Shown piece after piece: positions 44,002-53,062 of a stretch of DNA of 64,000 nt (positions are counted from its first letter, which is position 1; the number at the start of each line of letters is the position of its first letter). The notes beneath the pieces were generated by a model. It did not search any database, was not told where the DNA came from, and was given only the letters and a program-made list of their open reading frames with translations. Made by a program: the position numbers and the translations under genes. The DNA is from G965230065 sp965230065 (GTDB lineage Bacteria > Bacteroidota > Bacteroidia > Cytophagales > Cyclobacteriaceae), in contig OZ245942.1 in the NCBI GenBank assembly GCA_965230065.1, positions 3,348,001 through 3,412,000 on the forward strand, in the 5' to 3' direction.

Positions 44002-45071
44002 AACTTAAGGTCAAATTTCCCGGCCAGCCCTTGCAAGTCTTCAACCACAGCAGGCAGTAAAGGAATACCATTCTCTTTCCGTAAAGCTGTTAGTTCCCGC
44101 TCCGGATCGCCGGGAACCAATACTTTTTCTTGTCCTTCTATGGGTGTAGCTTCCCTGAACCGGGTAATCCAGCGATCCATGTGCTCTTTAAATTCTTCTT
44201 TTGGACGAAAGGCATCAATACGCATAGCCCCGAAAAAGTGCCCAATTCCTTTCCCTACCGGATCGGCCGAGGGTGCCAAAAAGCTAACAAAAGGTGGAAC
44301 CCAGGGCCCGTAATTGGCTCCGGAAAACACAGCGGAAAAAATATCAACAATGGCTCCCAGGCAATACCCCTTGTGGCTGCCGTGGTCACGGTCGCTGCCC
44401 AATGGCAATAATGCACCCCCATCTTTGAGTTCATGGGGGTTTTGTGAGGGTTTGCCCGTTTTGTCTTGTACCCAGCCCAAAGGGGCTTCCATTTCTTTGC
44501 GCTGCAATATTTCCAGTTTACCATTGGCTGCGGTGGTCGTAGCAAAATCGGCCACAAAAGGAGGTTGCTTATCAGTTGGCACCGCTACGGCAATGGGGTT
44601 GGTGCCCAGCATACGGTCGGTAGAAAAGGTAGGGGCAACCAGCGGAGAGGCGTTGGTCATGGCCATGCCTACCATATCATGCTGCAAAGCTTCCATAGCA
44701 TAATAACCCGCGATGCCAAAATGGTTTGAGTTGCGTACAGATACCCATCCGGTGCCAGCATTTTTAGCCTTTTCAATAGTAATTTCCATTGCACGCGGGG
44801 CTACTACCAGCCCCAAGCCTCCGTCCCCATCTACTACGGCTGTGCTGGGGGTTTCGTGTACCACTTTTATGTTGGGTTTTGCATTGATACGCCCTGCTTC
44901 CCAAAGCCGCACATAACCTGATAAGCGGGCTACGCCGTGAGAGTCAACACCGCGCAAATCAGCCGAAAGTAGCACTTCCGCAGCAATGAGGGCATCTTCA
45001 GTAGGGCAGCCTATTTTCAGAAAAACATCCCGGCAAAAATCTTTGAGTTGTTGGTGTGTAAATGTAGTCAT
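43998..45071 (-). CDS. malate/L-lactate dehydrogenase family oxidoreductase
   Basis: A 357-residue member of the Ldh_2 family, which reduce or oxidise 2-oxo/2-hydroxy acids with NAD(P) and are unrelated to classical LDH. It has LLSADLRGVDSHGVARLSGY, the VRNSNHFGIAGYYAMEAL segment, and the cofactor loop GSHKGYCLGAIVDIFSAVF. The exact substrate (malate, lactate, ureidoglycolate and others) cannot be told. Its ATG shares one base with the stop of the Ppx/GppA gene, so the pair is likely one operon. Confidence 0.9.
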   Translation of the reverse strand: MTTFTHQQLKDFCRDVFLKIGCPTEDALIAAEVLLSADLRGVDSHGVARLSGYVRLWEAGRINAKPNIKVVHETPSTAVVDGDGGLGLVVAPRAMEITIEKAKNAGTGWVSVRNSNHFGIAGYYAMEALQHDMVGMAMTNASPLVAPTFSTDRMLGTNPIAVAVPTDKQPPFVADFATTTAANGKLEILQRKEMEAPLGWVQDKTGKPSQNPHELKDGGALLPLGSDRDHGSHKGYCLGAIVDIFSAVFSGANYGPWVPPFVSFLAPSADPVGKGIGHFFGAMRIDAFRPKEEFKEHMDRWITRFREATPIEGQEKVLVPGDPERELTALRKENGIPLLPAVVEDLQGLAGKFDLKF

Positions 45072-46024
45072 CAGCGGTCTTGCATGGTTTTTTGCAATGA
45101 ACGGATGGTGTGGTAAAGTACACCTTCCTTTAATGCATACGCAGAGATTCGAATATTTTGTAGTTTGTATTGTTGAATTACAAAGTTAAGCAGAATGCAG
45201 GCTACCACAATCATATCTACCCGCATCTCTATCATACCGGGTATTTTTAACCTTTCTTCCCTGCTTTTACTGATAATTTCCCGGGCAATGCTAAAATACC
45301 CCTCGTACGTGATGGGTAATTCGGTAGCTTCGGCAGCAGTTATTTGATTAATACGATGTTGGTAGATTTCACTAAGGGTATCAAAAGTACCTGAAGAACC
45401 AATCAGGGTAATGGGGGCATACTTTGCCACTGCCTGTTTCAGTGCGGGCAGCTCATTAGTCAGGTAGGCACTTAACCGGCTGGCTTCATCAGGCAGAATA
45501 GGATCTGACAGTTGGAACAAATCGAGTAATCTTTGCGCACCGATCTCAAAGCTCTGTTTCCAGTGGATGTGGTTGCGGTTGCATATAATAAACTCAACGC
45601 TGCCTCCACCAATGTCCATCACCATCACATTGTCAGTGCCAATATCCAGGGCTTCTTTCACACCAAAATAAATATATTCTGCTTCAGTATTTCCATCAAT
45701 AACCTGTATATCAATGCCGGTTGCCTCTTTAATTTTTTTCACCAATGCCATGCCGTTACTTGCATTGCGGAAAGCAGATGTGGCCGTGGCATGTATCTCC
45801 CTGATATTTTCCTTATCAATGATCGTACGGAAATGTTGTAATGCATCCAAAGCTCTTTTTTGGGCTTCTGCATTAATTTTCCCCTGGGTAATGCCTCCTT
45901 TGCCAATCATTACAGCAACCCTTTCCTTATAGAAAATTACTGTTTCTTCCTCTGTAACCCTGGCCAGCAGCACATGAAAAGTGTTGGTGCCCAGGTCTAC
46001 TATTGCTATCTTTTTACTGCTCAT
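45071..46024 (-). CDS. Ppx/GppA-family exopolyphosphatase
   Basis: The 317-residue protein has the actin-like ATPase-fold signatures of the family: AIVDLGTNTFHVLLA (phosphate 1), NGMALVKKIKEATGIDIQVI, and MVMDIGGGSVEFIICN (phosphate 2). It should hydrolyse polyphosphate or (p)ppGpp; Bacteroidota commonly have this short form. An ATG nine codons upstream is possible, but homologous sequence begins at SSKKIAIVDLG. It is co-directional and overlapping with the Ldh-family gene. Confidence 0.88.
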   Translation of the reverse strand: MSSKKIAIVDLGTNTFHVLLARVTEEETVIFYKERVAVMIGKGGITQGKINAEAQKRALDALQHFRTIIDKENIREIHATATSAFRNASNGMALVKKIKEATGIDIQVIDGNTEAEYIYFGVKEALDIGTDNVMVMDIGGGSVEFIICNRNHIHWKQSFEIGAQRLLDLFQLSDPILPDEASRLSAYLTNELPALKQAVAKYAPITLIGSSGTFDTLSEIYQHRINQITAAEATELPITYEGYFSIAREIISKSREERLKIPGMIEMRVDMIVVACILLNFVIQQYKLQNIRISAYALKEGVLYHTIRSLQKTMQDR

Positions 46025-46148
46025 GCTGAAAATTTTGTAAATATAAAACAATAATCATTTGGAAAGCACGCAATTGATTGTATTATTGACCGGGGGGGCT
46101 TCCTCTTTTGATACCCGTAAACCTTACCTTCATAAAGCTCAGCATACT

Positions 46149-47738
46149 ATGACTAAAAACAACCGAAATGATGCCGGTAAAATACCAACGCATACCAAAC
46201 ACGAAAAATTTGAATGGCTGCGGCAAAAAAATGAAGAAGCATCGCAGGGCGGAGGCAAAGCCCGAATTGAAAAGCAACACGAAAAGGGAAAACTCACGGC
46301 CAGGGAACGCATTGCCCTTTTGCTGGATAAAGGGTCTTTTGAAGAAACCGGAAAGTTTGTGGTACATCGCAGCCGGGAGTTTGGCCTCGACAAAGAACAA
46401 TACCTGGGTGATGGCGTAGTTACAGGCTATGGCACTATTGATGGACGGTTGATCTATGTTTATTCACAGGATTTTACAGTATTTGGTGGATCCCTATCAG
46501 AAGCCCATGCCGAGAAAATTGTGCGTATCATGGAGCTTGCCATGAAAAACGGTGCGCCCATCATTGGCCTGAACGACTCGGGAGGGGCACGCATACAGGA
46601 AGGTGTGGTATCACTGGGCGGTTATGCCGATATTTTTTATCGCAATACCCTGGCCTCCGGGGTTGTTCCCCAAATTTCAGCCGTAATGGGGCCTTGTGCC
46701 GGAGGGGCTGTGTATTCCCCCGCCATTACAGATTTTGTGTTTATGGTTGAGAAAACCTCCTATATGTTTGTAACAGGGCCTAATGTGGTAAAAACGGTTA
46801 CCCAGGAAGATGTAACCGCCGAAGAACTGGGTGGAGCTTCTACCCACAGCACCAAAAGTGGGGTAACGCATTTTGCCTGTGCCAATGAAGTGGAGTGTCT
46901 CAATGCTGTGAAAAGGCTGGTGGGCTATATTCCCCAAAATTGTGAAGACGAACCACCCATGCTGGCTTATGCGGCTGAGGATGAACTGCGCCCTGCTTTG
47001 AATGAAATTGTACCTGATAACCCCAACCAGCCTTATGATATGCATGCGGTGATTGAGGGCGTAGTAGATGAAGGCAGCTTTATGGAAGTGCATGAAAACT
47101 TTGCCGGGAATATCCTGGTAGGGTTTGCCCGCCTGGGAGGCAGGAGCATTGGCATTGTAGCCAATCAGCCCGCTACACTTGCGGGAGTGCTGGATATTGA
47201 TGCCAGCGTAAAAGGTGCCCGGTTCGTACGGTTTTGCGATGCTTTTAATATCCCTTTATTGGTATTTGAAGACGTGCCGGGCTTTTTGCCGGGTACCGAT
47301 CAGGAATGGAATGCCATCATTACCAACGGGGCCAAATTACTGTATGCCTTTAGTGAGGCTACGGTACCCAGGGTAACGGTCATTACCCGCAAAGCTTATG
47401 GAGGGGCTTATGATGTGATGAACTCCAAACACATTGGGGCAGATATGAACTACGCCTGGCCCACCGCTGAAATTGCCGTGATGGGTGCCAAAGGCGCTGC
47501 CGAAATTATCTTCCGGAATGAAATTGCCAAAGCCGATGACCCCGAAGCCAAACTGGACGAAAAGGTAGCAGAATATACTGAGAAATTCGCCCATCCTTAC
47601 CGGGCTGCCAACCGGGGATATATTGACGAGGTAATCATGCCCGAAGCCACCCGCCAAAAACTCATGGCTGCCTTCAAAATGCTGGAAAACAAAGTAGACA
47701 AACTACCCCGGAAAAAGCATGGGAATATTCCTTTGTAA
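46149..47738 (+). CDS. acyl-CoA carboxylase beta subunit (propionyl-CoA type)
   Basis: The carboxyltransferase transfers CO2 from biotin to an acyl-CoA. The 529-residue protein has IEKQHEKGKLTARERIALLL, the FGGSLSEAHAEKIVRIMELA segment, the oxyanion loop NDSGGARIQEGV, and the C-terminal KAYGGAYDVMNSK. Asp in AYDVM is the residue linked to propionyl-CoA preference in PccB proteins, against Cys in acetyl-type enzymes. The frame opens earlier at a TTG (46059), but family homology starts near HEKFEWL, so the ATG is chosen. Its carrier subunit may be the protein encoded at 5988. Confidence 0.93.
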   Translation: MTKNNRNDAGKIPTHTKHEKFEWLRQKNEEASQGGGKARIEKQHEKGKLTARERIALLLDKGSFEETGKFVVHRSREFGLDKEQYLGDGVVTGYGTIDGRLIYVYSQDFTVFGGSLSEAHAEKIVRIMELAMKNGAPIIGLNDSGGARIQEGVVSLGGYADIFYRNTLASGVVPQISAVMGPCAGGAVYSPAITDFVFMVEKTSYMFVTGPNVVKTVTQEDVTAEELGGASTHSTKSGVTHFACANEVECLNAVKRLVGYIPQNCEDEPPMLAYAAEDELRPALNEIVPDNPNQPYDMHAVIEGVVDEGSFMEVHENFAGNILVGFARLGGRSIGIVANQPATLAGVLDIDASVKGARFVRFCDAFNIPLLVFEDVPGFLPGTDQEWNAIITNGAKLLYAFSEATVPRVTVITRKAYGGAYDVMNSKHIGADMNYAWPTAEIAVMGAKGAAEIIFRNEIAKADDPEAKLDEKVAEYTEKFAHPYRAANRGYIDEVIMPEATRQKLMAAFKMLENKVDKLPRKKHGNIPL

Positions 47739-47755
47739 ACGAATGAAAATCCTCT

Positions 47756-47816
47756 CGCGCCAGTCTCCTGACTGGTGTGAAAATATCATACTAAGTCTCG
47801 GACTTACCAGATGATA
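47756..47816. repeat. two adjacent hairpins (CCAGTC and TAAGTC types)
   Basis: First hairpin: CGCGCCAGTC (47756-47765) with GACTGGTGTG (47770-47779), 10 bp with two G-T pairs and loop TCCT. Second: TATCAT (47784-47789) and ATGATA (47811-47816) enclose TAAGTC-TCG-GACTTA. The first resembles 51274-51294. They fill the gap before the MltF-like gene. Confidence 0.75.
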
Positions 47817-47885
47817 AACATTAAAAGCGCAAGCCGGTTTATTATGCTAAACATCAGATAACTTAACAATTATATTAAACATGTT

Positions 47886-49337
47886 ATGCTGAGAAGTATA
47901 ATATATGTGTATATCATTTTAATCTTTACTAGTTGCCAGCAGCAGCAAAGCAATGTGAAACCTGCTGATAATGACAGCATAGTGATTGAAGAAATTACCC
48001 CGCCCATTGAGAGGGATTTAGAAGACATCAAAAAAGAAGGCGTATTCAAAGCCATTACTATATACAGTGCCACCGGATATTTTCTTTACCGGGGAAAACC
48101 CATGGGGTTTGAATATGAGTTGTTACAGCGTCTTACTGAGCACCTGGGGTTGGAACTGGAAATTGTAGTTGCTAAAAACCTTGATGAGCTGTTTGATATG
48201 CTAAACCGGGGAGAAGGAGATATGATTGCCCACGGCATGACCATTACGGGCGAGCGGAAAGAAAAAGTGGAATTTACAGAGTATCACTTTCTTACCCGGC
48301 AGGTACTGGTACAAAAGAAACCGGATAATTGGCGCAGTATGAAACTGCACGAGATACAGGCTACCCTTATCTCTGACCCTATAGAGCTGATTGGGGAGAC
48401 TGTATCGATCAGAAATAATTCGTCCTACCACGACCGCCTCAATAATTTGATGGAGGAAATTGGAGGTGAGATTCTAATTGACACCCTGCCCGGCAGTTTA
48501 TCTACCGGAGAGATTATTGAAATGGTAGCCGAAGGCAAAATCAAATATACAGTAGCAGATAATAATATTGCAGCCATCAACAGCGCATATTACGACAATC
48601 TGGATATTGATACCGACGTCAGCTTTTCTCAGCGAATTGCCTGGGCAGTACGCAAAAACTCTCCTGATTTGCTGGGTGCCATCAATGCATGGATAGATAA
48701 AATGAAAGATGATACCGACTATTATGTGATCTATAATAAATACTTTGAAAATAATGATTTTTTCCAGAAAAGGTCTAATAGTGAATTGCTCAGCACCAAC
48801 GCGGATAAAATCAGTGAATATGATGGTATTGTAAAAAAATATGCAGACTCCCTGGATTGGGATTGGCGCCTGCTTAGCGCACTCATTTATCAGGAATCAG
48901 AATTTGACCCAAAGGCTGAGTCGTGGATGGGGGCGAAAGGATTGATGCAAATGCTGGGGCCTACTGCCCGGGAAATGGGAATAACCAACATTATGAACCC
49001 TGAACAGAATATAAAGGCGGGTACGAGGTACCTGGAGGAGCTTTGGGAACGGTGGGAAAGTATACCCGATTCGGTACAACGTATAAAATTCACCCTGGCG
49101 TCTTACAACTGTGGTTATTATCATGTGGTAGATGCCCAAAACCTTGCCCGGAAACAAGACAAAGACCCCGGCGTGTGGGATAATCATGTGGAAGACATGA
49201 TTGTAAAACTTACCTATCCTCAATATTATCAGGATGAAGTGGTGGACTTTGGATATGTAAGGGGAGAAGAACCGTATAATTATGTGAAAGAAATATTTAA
49301 TTTGTATGAACAGTATAAAAAATTCGTTCCTGCATGA
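47886..49337 (+). CDS. MltF-like lytic transglycosylase lipoprotein
   Basis: A 483-residue protein with two parts. After a lipoprotein signal (YIILIFTSC, lipid at about Cys17) comes a type-3 solute-binding domain (about 50-290: AITIYSATGYFLYRGKPMGF, NRGEGDMIAHGMTITGERKE). Then an SLT goose-lysozyme-like domain (about 310-450) contains ALIYQESEFDPKAESWMGA with the catalytic Glu, and KGLMQMLGPTAREMG. This is the layout of MltF, which cuts peptidoglycan glycan strands with formation of anhydro-muropeptides. Its stop overlaps the next gene's start by 4 bases. Confidence 0.92.
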   Translation: MLRSIIYVYIILIFTSCQQQQSNVKPADNDSIVIEEITPPIERDLEDIKKEGVFKAITIYSATGYFLYRGKPMGFEYELLQRLTEHLGLELEIVVAKNLDELFDMLNRGEGDMIAHGMTITGERKEKVEFTEYHFLTRQVLVQKKPDNWRSMKLHEIQATLISDPIELIGETVSIRNNSSYHDRLNNLMEEIGGEILIDTLPGSLSTGEIIEMVAEGKIKYTVADNNIAAINSAYYDNLDIDTDVSFSQRIAWAVRKNSPDLLGAINAWIDKMKDDTDYYVIYNKYFENNDFFQKRSNSELLSTNADKISEYDGIVKKYADSLDWDWRLLSALIYQESEFDPKAESWMGAKGLMQMLGPTAREMGITNIMNPEQNIKAGTRYLEELWERWESIPDSVQRIKFTLASYNCGYYHVVDAQNLARKQDKDPGVWDNHVEDMIVKLTYPQYYQDEVVDFGYVRGEEPYNYVKEIFNLYEQYKKFVPA

Positions 49338-49723
49338 TAGCACTCAATAAAGTACATCATATTGCCATCATTTGTACAGATTATGCTCGTTCAAAAGCTT
49401 TTTACACCGAAGTATTGGGTTTGGAAATTATCCGGGAAACCTACCGTGCACAAAGGGATTCCTATAAGCTGGACCTGGCACTCAATGGAGCATATGTTAT
49501 TGAGCTTTTTTCCTTCCCCAACCCGCCATCCCGCCCTTCCCGTCCGGAGGCAGCAGGGCTACGGCACCTGGCTTTTGAAGTAGCCAATGTGGAAGCTACG
49601 GTTGCCGGGTTAAGCGAAAAAGGAATAAAGGCCGAACCTATCAGGGTAGACGAATTTACCCATAAAAAATTCACCTTCATTGCCGACCCGGATGATTTGC
49701 CCATAGAGTTTTACGAAAATTGA
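49334..49723 (+). CDS. VOC-family protein (glyoxalase/YaeR-like)
   Basis: A 129-residue single-domain vicinal-oxygen-chelate protein with KVHHIAIICTDYARSKAFYT at the N terminus, the strand LRHLAFEVANVEAT and the C-terminal FIADPDDLPIEFYE. It belongs to the SMU1112c/YaeR branch, whose substrate is not known. The start ATGA overlaps the end of the MltF-like gene, and the DinB gene follows 13 bases later. Confidence 0.88.
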   Translation: MIALNKVHHIAIICTDYARSKAFYTEVLGLEIIRETYRAQRDSYKLDLALNGAYVIELFSFPNPPSRPSRPEAAGLRHLAFEVANVEATVAGLSEKGIKAEPIRVDEFTHKKFTFIADPDDLPIEFYEN

Positions 49724-49736
49724 TTTAAGAGTTAAT

Positions 49737-50249
49737 ATGGACTACAACCGCATCATAGACCAACTGCACGAGCACCGGAAAGTATTCCATGACCTGCTCA
49801 ACCCGGTAACAGAAGAAGAATATTTGTGGAAGCTGCAACCCGGTAAATGGAGTATGCTGGAAATTATATGTCATTTGTATGATGAAGAAAAGGAAGACTT
49901 CCGCACCCGTGTCAAATGTACACTGGATACGCCCGAAAAAGCGCCTCCACCTATTGACCCGGAAGCCTGGGTGCAGGAACGCAACTATCTGGAAAAAGAC
50001 TTTCAGGAGATGCTAAAAAAGTTCCTGCACGAACGTGACTCTTCTGTAATCTGGCTCCGCTCGCTTACCAACCCTCAGTGGGACAATGCTTATCAGCATC
50101 CTGAGCTGGGCCCACGTTCGGCACACATGTACCTGACCAACTGGCTGGCCCATGACTATCTGCACATACGGCAAATCACCCGTTTAAAATACGATTACCT
50201 GAAAACAATATCCGGGGAAAACCTGCAATATGCCGGAAATTGGGTGTAG
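49737..50249 (+). CDS. DinB-family protein
   Basis: A 170-residue four-helix protein of the DinB/YfiT type. It has the family patterns WKLQPGKWSMLEIICHLYDE near residue 40 and NWLAHDYLHIRQITRLKYDY near residue 145; the three histidines (in CHLYDE and HDYLHIRQ) are the expected metal ligands. Such proteins are often thiol-dependent transferases or stress proteins, but no substrate can be assigned. Third gene of the MltF-VOC-DinB unit and convergent with the DUF6807 gene. Confidence 0.87.
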   Translation: MDYNRIIDQLHEHRKVFHDLLNPVTEEEYLWKLQPGKWSMLEIICHLYDEEKEDFRTRVKCTLDTPEKAPPPIDPEAWVQERNYLEKDFQEMLKKFLHERDSSVIWLRSLTNPQWDNAYQHPELGPRSAHMYLTNWLAHDYLHIRQITRLKYDYLKTISGENLQYAGNWV

Positions 50250-50271
50250 AAGTATTTGAGAAAACCTTCTA

Positions 50272-51171
50272 TTATTCTTCTTGATACTTTTTAAACGCTT
50301 CGGCGATTTTTGCTGTTTCATTCGATCCCGAATGTACCAGTACTCTGTATTTCAGGGTAATAACTTCATCCTTTTTTAAAAATGTCGATTCATTATTTGC
50401 CGGCCAGTACATGGGCGTGGGTGAAAAGAACCCATAGTCACGGGTAAACCAGGGTGATGGGTACCACTTATTGGACGGATGTTGCAAAATGGCCATTCCT
50501 TCAATTTTATCACCACGTTTGCCATAACAATCCATCCAAGCCGATGCTTTGCCAAAGGTTTCCTTTTCTCCTTGTTCTCCTTCTGCATTAATCATGGTGC
50601 CCCCGCTGTTTACGGATAATGAAGGATCCATTCTTCCAGAAAAGAGGGAATGATTGGTCCGTTGAATGCTAACATCTGTCAACATTTGCATAGATATTTC
50701 AAAATCAATCTGGTACACATCTTTGGAAGGCGCTGAAATTGTGATTTTTCGAATATCCCTTATGGGGGAAACCGCTTCCGGACGCTTCCATATACACTCA
50801 TTTTCAATAACTACACGTGGGCCATCGTTTTCAAGAATATCTTCACGTAATGAAACAATTTGCCCACGATCCAAGCCTTCTTGCCAGTAATTGCCCCCGT
50901 TCAAAAAATCGCAACCAAAAAATAGTGAACTGTGGTGGGGGTAAGTGCCATTGCGCATGGATGTTACACTTTCTCCGGATGGGCCATTGACCGGAAAAAA
51001 ATACGGGTACTTTTCATCTTCAGAAAAATGATAGCTGGTAAAAAATAAATTATCGATGGTAACATCTACCCGTGAACCTACTTTTACAGCCGAAATTTTG
51101 GATTGTGCGTGAAGTTGTCCAAAACAAAAGATAAGTACGAATACAGAGGGGAGCAAAAGTTTCATATGCAT
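50272..51171 (-). CDS. DUF6807 (PmoA-like) secreted protein
   Basis: A 299-residue exported protein with a signal peptide (LLLPSVFVLIFCFGQLHA, before Gln). The rest is a beta-rich domain of the DUF6807 family, with FPVNGPSGESVTSMRNGTYP, HHSSLFFGCDFLNGGNYWQE and SPWFTRDYGFFSPTPMYWP. Members occur in sugar-utilisation and methane-oxidation neighbourhoods, but their activity is unknown. It stands alone; upstream is the CCAGTC hairpin element and then the M56 gene. Confidence 0.82.
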   Translation of the reverse strand: MHMKLLLPSVFVLIFCFGQLHAQSKISAVKVGSRVDVTIDNLFFTSYHFSEDEKYPYFFPVNGPSGESVTSMRNGTYPHHSSLFFGCDFLNGGNYWQEGLDRGQIVSLREDILENDGPRVVIENECIWKRPEAVSPIRDIRKITISAPSKDVYQIDFEISMQMLTDVSIQRTNHSLFSGRMDPSLSVNSGGTMINAEGEQGEKETFGKASAWMDCYGKRGDKIEGMAILQHPSNKWYPSPWFTRDYGFFSPTPMYWPANNESTFLKKDEVITLKYRVLVHSGSNETAKIAEAFKKYQEE

Positions 51172-51251
51172 AAGTAGTCTATGCTTTTCAATATAAAAAG
51201 TATATACAAACCTACCAAAGCTTTACAACATTTAATCTTCACCGCCTTCCT

Positions 51252-51300
51252 CTCCTGAGGAGTGTCTTCCTTGTGCCAGTCTTCCTGACTGGTGCGAAAA
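51252..51300. repeat. CTCC-TGA-GGAG and CCAGTC hairpins
   Basis: Two hairpins: CTCCTGAGGAG (51252-51262), and CCAGTC (51276-51281) with GACTGG (51287-51292), loop TTCCT. The second and its flank GGTGCGAAAA match the element at 47756-47785. It lies just after the M56 gene (minus strand) and may end it. Confidence 0.7.
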
Positions 51301-51309
51301 AATATGCGT

Positions 51310-52674
51310 TTAATCAATATCCCAGGCTTTGCGCCTGTAGTCTTGCCATTTCTCAAAATTAGACAAGGTCAAAAGGTTGACCTGAAACTCATGTTTTCCG
51401 TAGTTCTTGGCATTTTTTGCAAGGCGGCTCACGCCATAGTTTCCAAAGTCAGTAGGAGCGTATTTTCTTAAATCTGCATTGGCAATACGTTCGCTATCAA
51501 TCCAAACGCCGTATTTAGTGGAGTCAGTCCACTCATTGAGTTGCTCCTGGGTAGGGGGATTTTTTTCAGAAACTGTAGGGAGTGGTATGCGCAACTTTTC
51601 TTCTTCCGTCATTTCATCATAAGGAACAAAAACTTTAGTGCCATCAGCTTTTTTTCTCGGTGCTTTGATGGTAGAGTTTTTCCAATAATTTTCAATAATC
51701 TTCAAACTGTCTTCCCGGGTAAGGTCTTTTTTTACAGGAGTGTCTTGCTTGTTGTCTGCTACTGCTTTACCAGCGGGTTTCTGTTCTTTATTGGATTGTT
51801 GTGCGGTTGTTTTGATACTGAAAGAAATCACAAGTGCCAGTAACAACGGTAGTAAGGCTACTTTTTTAAGTGCAATTTTTCTGGTGGATGCTTGTTGGGT
51901 CATCATGATGAGTCGTTTTTTGGTTAAGGAAAAATTGATACTGCTTGCAAGTACTGCATCAGGTTGGCAAGAGGCTTTTTGTAAAAGCAGTTGCTGGTAA
52001 GCCAATACATTTTTGTTGGTTTTGAGCACGGCTTCGTCTGCCAAAAATTCGTGGTTGAGTCTGATGGCTTTTTCATAGAGATAAACCAGCGGATTGAACC
52101 ACAGCAATATTTTCAATAACTCCACAAAAAGAATATCATACGTGTGCTTTTGCTGCACATGTGTGCGTTCATGGGCCAGCAGTTCTTCCTCAATAAGCTG
52201 GTGTTCATACTCTTTTTTGTTGATAAAAATATAGTGTAGAAAGGTATGCGGAAGCACTTTTTCCTGGAGCAACACCAGCGTTGCCTTTTTGTAGTTTTCT
52301 TGAGAGTTTTTTGTAATGAGCGTAATCAGCCTCGTTAAATTCTTCAAAAACCTGCATAAAAATGCCAGGCTTATGGCACCATAGATAAAAAAGACAAGGA
52401 GGGGAAAATAATCATACGTTTCTGTGGCAGAAGTTTTTCCTGAAAAGAAAACATCTGGCTGCCGGGCTGTTTCCTGAAAGGTAGAAATACCGGAAACCGG
52501 AAGCATTTCTGCCGGAATTTCTATGGTTATCAAAGGAATGATAAAGGAAACGAATAGGCTGCCCAATAAGTAAAACCTGTTAAACCCATGCATCTTTTCA
52601 CCTGCAAGCAACAGATGGTATGCTGCCAGCAGCAAACCCATGCATACCATTGATTTTATCAGAAAGAGTATCAT
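51310..52674 (-). CDS. M56-family metallopeptidase (BlaR1-type, without beta-lactam sensor)
   Basis: A 454-residue integral membrane protease. Four membrane segments lie in the first 280 residues or so (for example LIKSMVCMGLLLAAYHLLL and KVALLPLLLALVISFSI). The zinc motif is HERTH, in EEELLAHERTHVQQKHTYD, with a downstream NHEFLADEAV. BlaR1 relatives cleave their BlaI repressor after sensing a signal. The penicillin-binding sensor domain is absent; instead a roughly 170-residue periplasmic tail with KNAKNYGKHEFQVNLLT is present. It overlaps blaI-type gene 52671 by 4 bases. Confidence 0.9.
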   Translation of the reverse strand: MILFLIKSMVCMGLLLAAYHLLLAGEKMHGFNRFYLLGSLFVSFIIPLITIEIPAEMLPVSGISTFQETARQPDVFFSGKTSATETYDYFPLLVFFIYGAISLAFLCRFLKNLTRLITLITKNSQENYKKATLVLLQEKVLPHTFLHYIFINKKEYEHQLIEEELLAHERTHVQQKHTYDILFVELLKILLWFNPLVYLYEKAIRLNHEFLADEAVLKTNKNVLAYQQLLLQKASCQPDAVLASSINFSLTKKRLIMMTQQASTRKIALKKVALLPLLLALVISFSIKTTAQQSNKEQKPAGKAVADNKQDTPVKKDLTREDSLKIIENYWKNSTIKAPRKKADGTKVFVPYDEMTEEEKLRIPLPTVSEKNPPTQEQLNEWTDSTKYGVWIDSERIANADLRKYAPTDFGNYGVSRLAKNAKNYGKHEFQVNLLTLSNFEKWQDYRRKAWDID

Positions 52675-53042
52675 TTTTTCTTTTTTTGCAGTTGTTGGTC
52701 TACAATTTTTTTCAGTTCCTCCAGCTCTTTTTCCGTCAAATCGGTTTCGGCCGTAAAAAACGAAGCAAATTGCGCCGCCGAGTTATTAAAAAAGTTTTGG
52801 ATAAGCCCGTTGATGTGCTTTGAAAAATAGGCTGACTTTTTCACCAATGGATAATATTCCCGTACAGCACCGTGCTGATGATAACCCACAAATCCTTTGT
52901 CAATCATGCGCTTGAGAAGTGTAGCTACCGTAGTGGTAGCCGGACGGGGTTCGGGGAAAGCGGCCAGCAAATCTTTCATAAAGGCTTTCTCCAGCTTCCA
53001 CAGATGCTGCATCAGTTGTTCCTCGGTTTTTGATAATCCCAT
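52671..53042 (-). CDS. BlaI/MecI/CopY-family transcriptional repressor
   Basis: A 123-residue winged-helix repressor. The N terminus GLSKTEEQLMQHLWKLEKAF, the recognition helix region PATTTVATLLKRMIDKGFVG and the dimerisation C terminus match the family. It forms a two-gene operon with the M56 protease, which probably inactivates it by cleavage. A TACA-AA-TGTA operator lies directly upstream, so it should repress its own operon. No beta-lactamase gene is present. Confidence 0.94.
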   Translation of the reverse strand: MGLSKTEEQLMQHLWKLEKAFMKDLLAAFPEPRPATTTVATLLKRMIDKGFVGYHQHGAVREYYPLVKKSAYFSKHINGLIQNFFNNSAAQFASFFTAETDLTEKELEELKKIVDQQLQKKKK

Positions 53043-53062
53043 TTTCTACAATAATAGAGTAT

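Noticed and set aside
46059..46148. TTG start of the carboxylase beta subunit
   Set aside because: The extra 30 residues have no family match and lie in the divergent promoter region.
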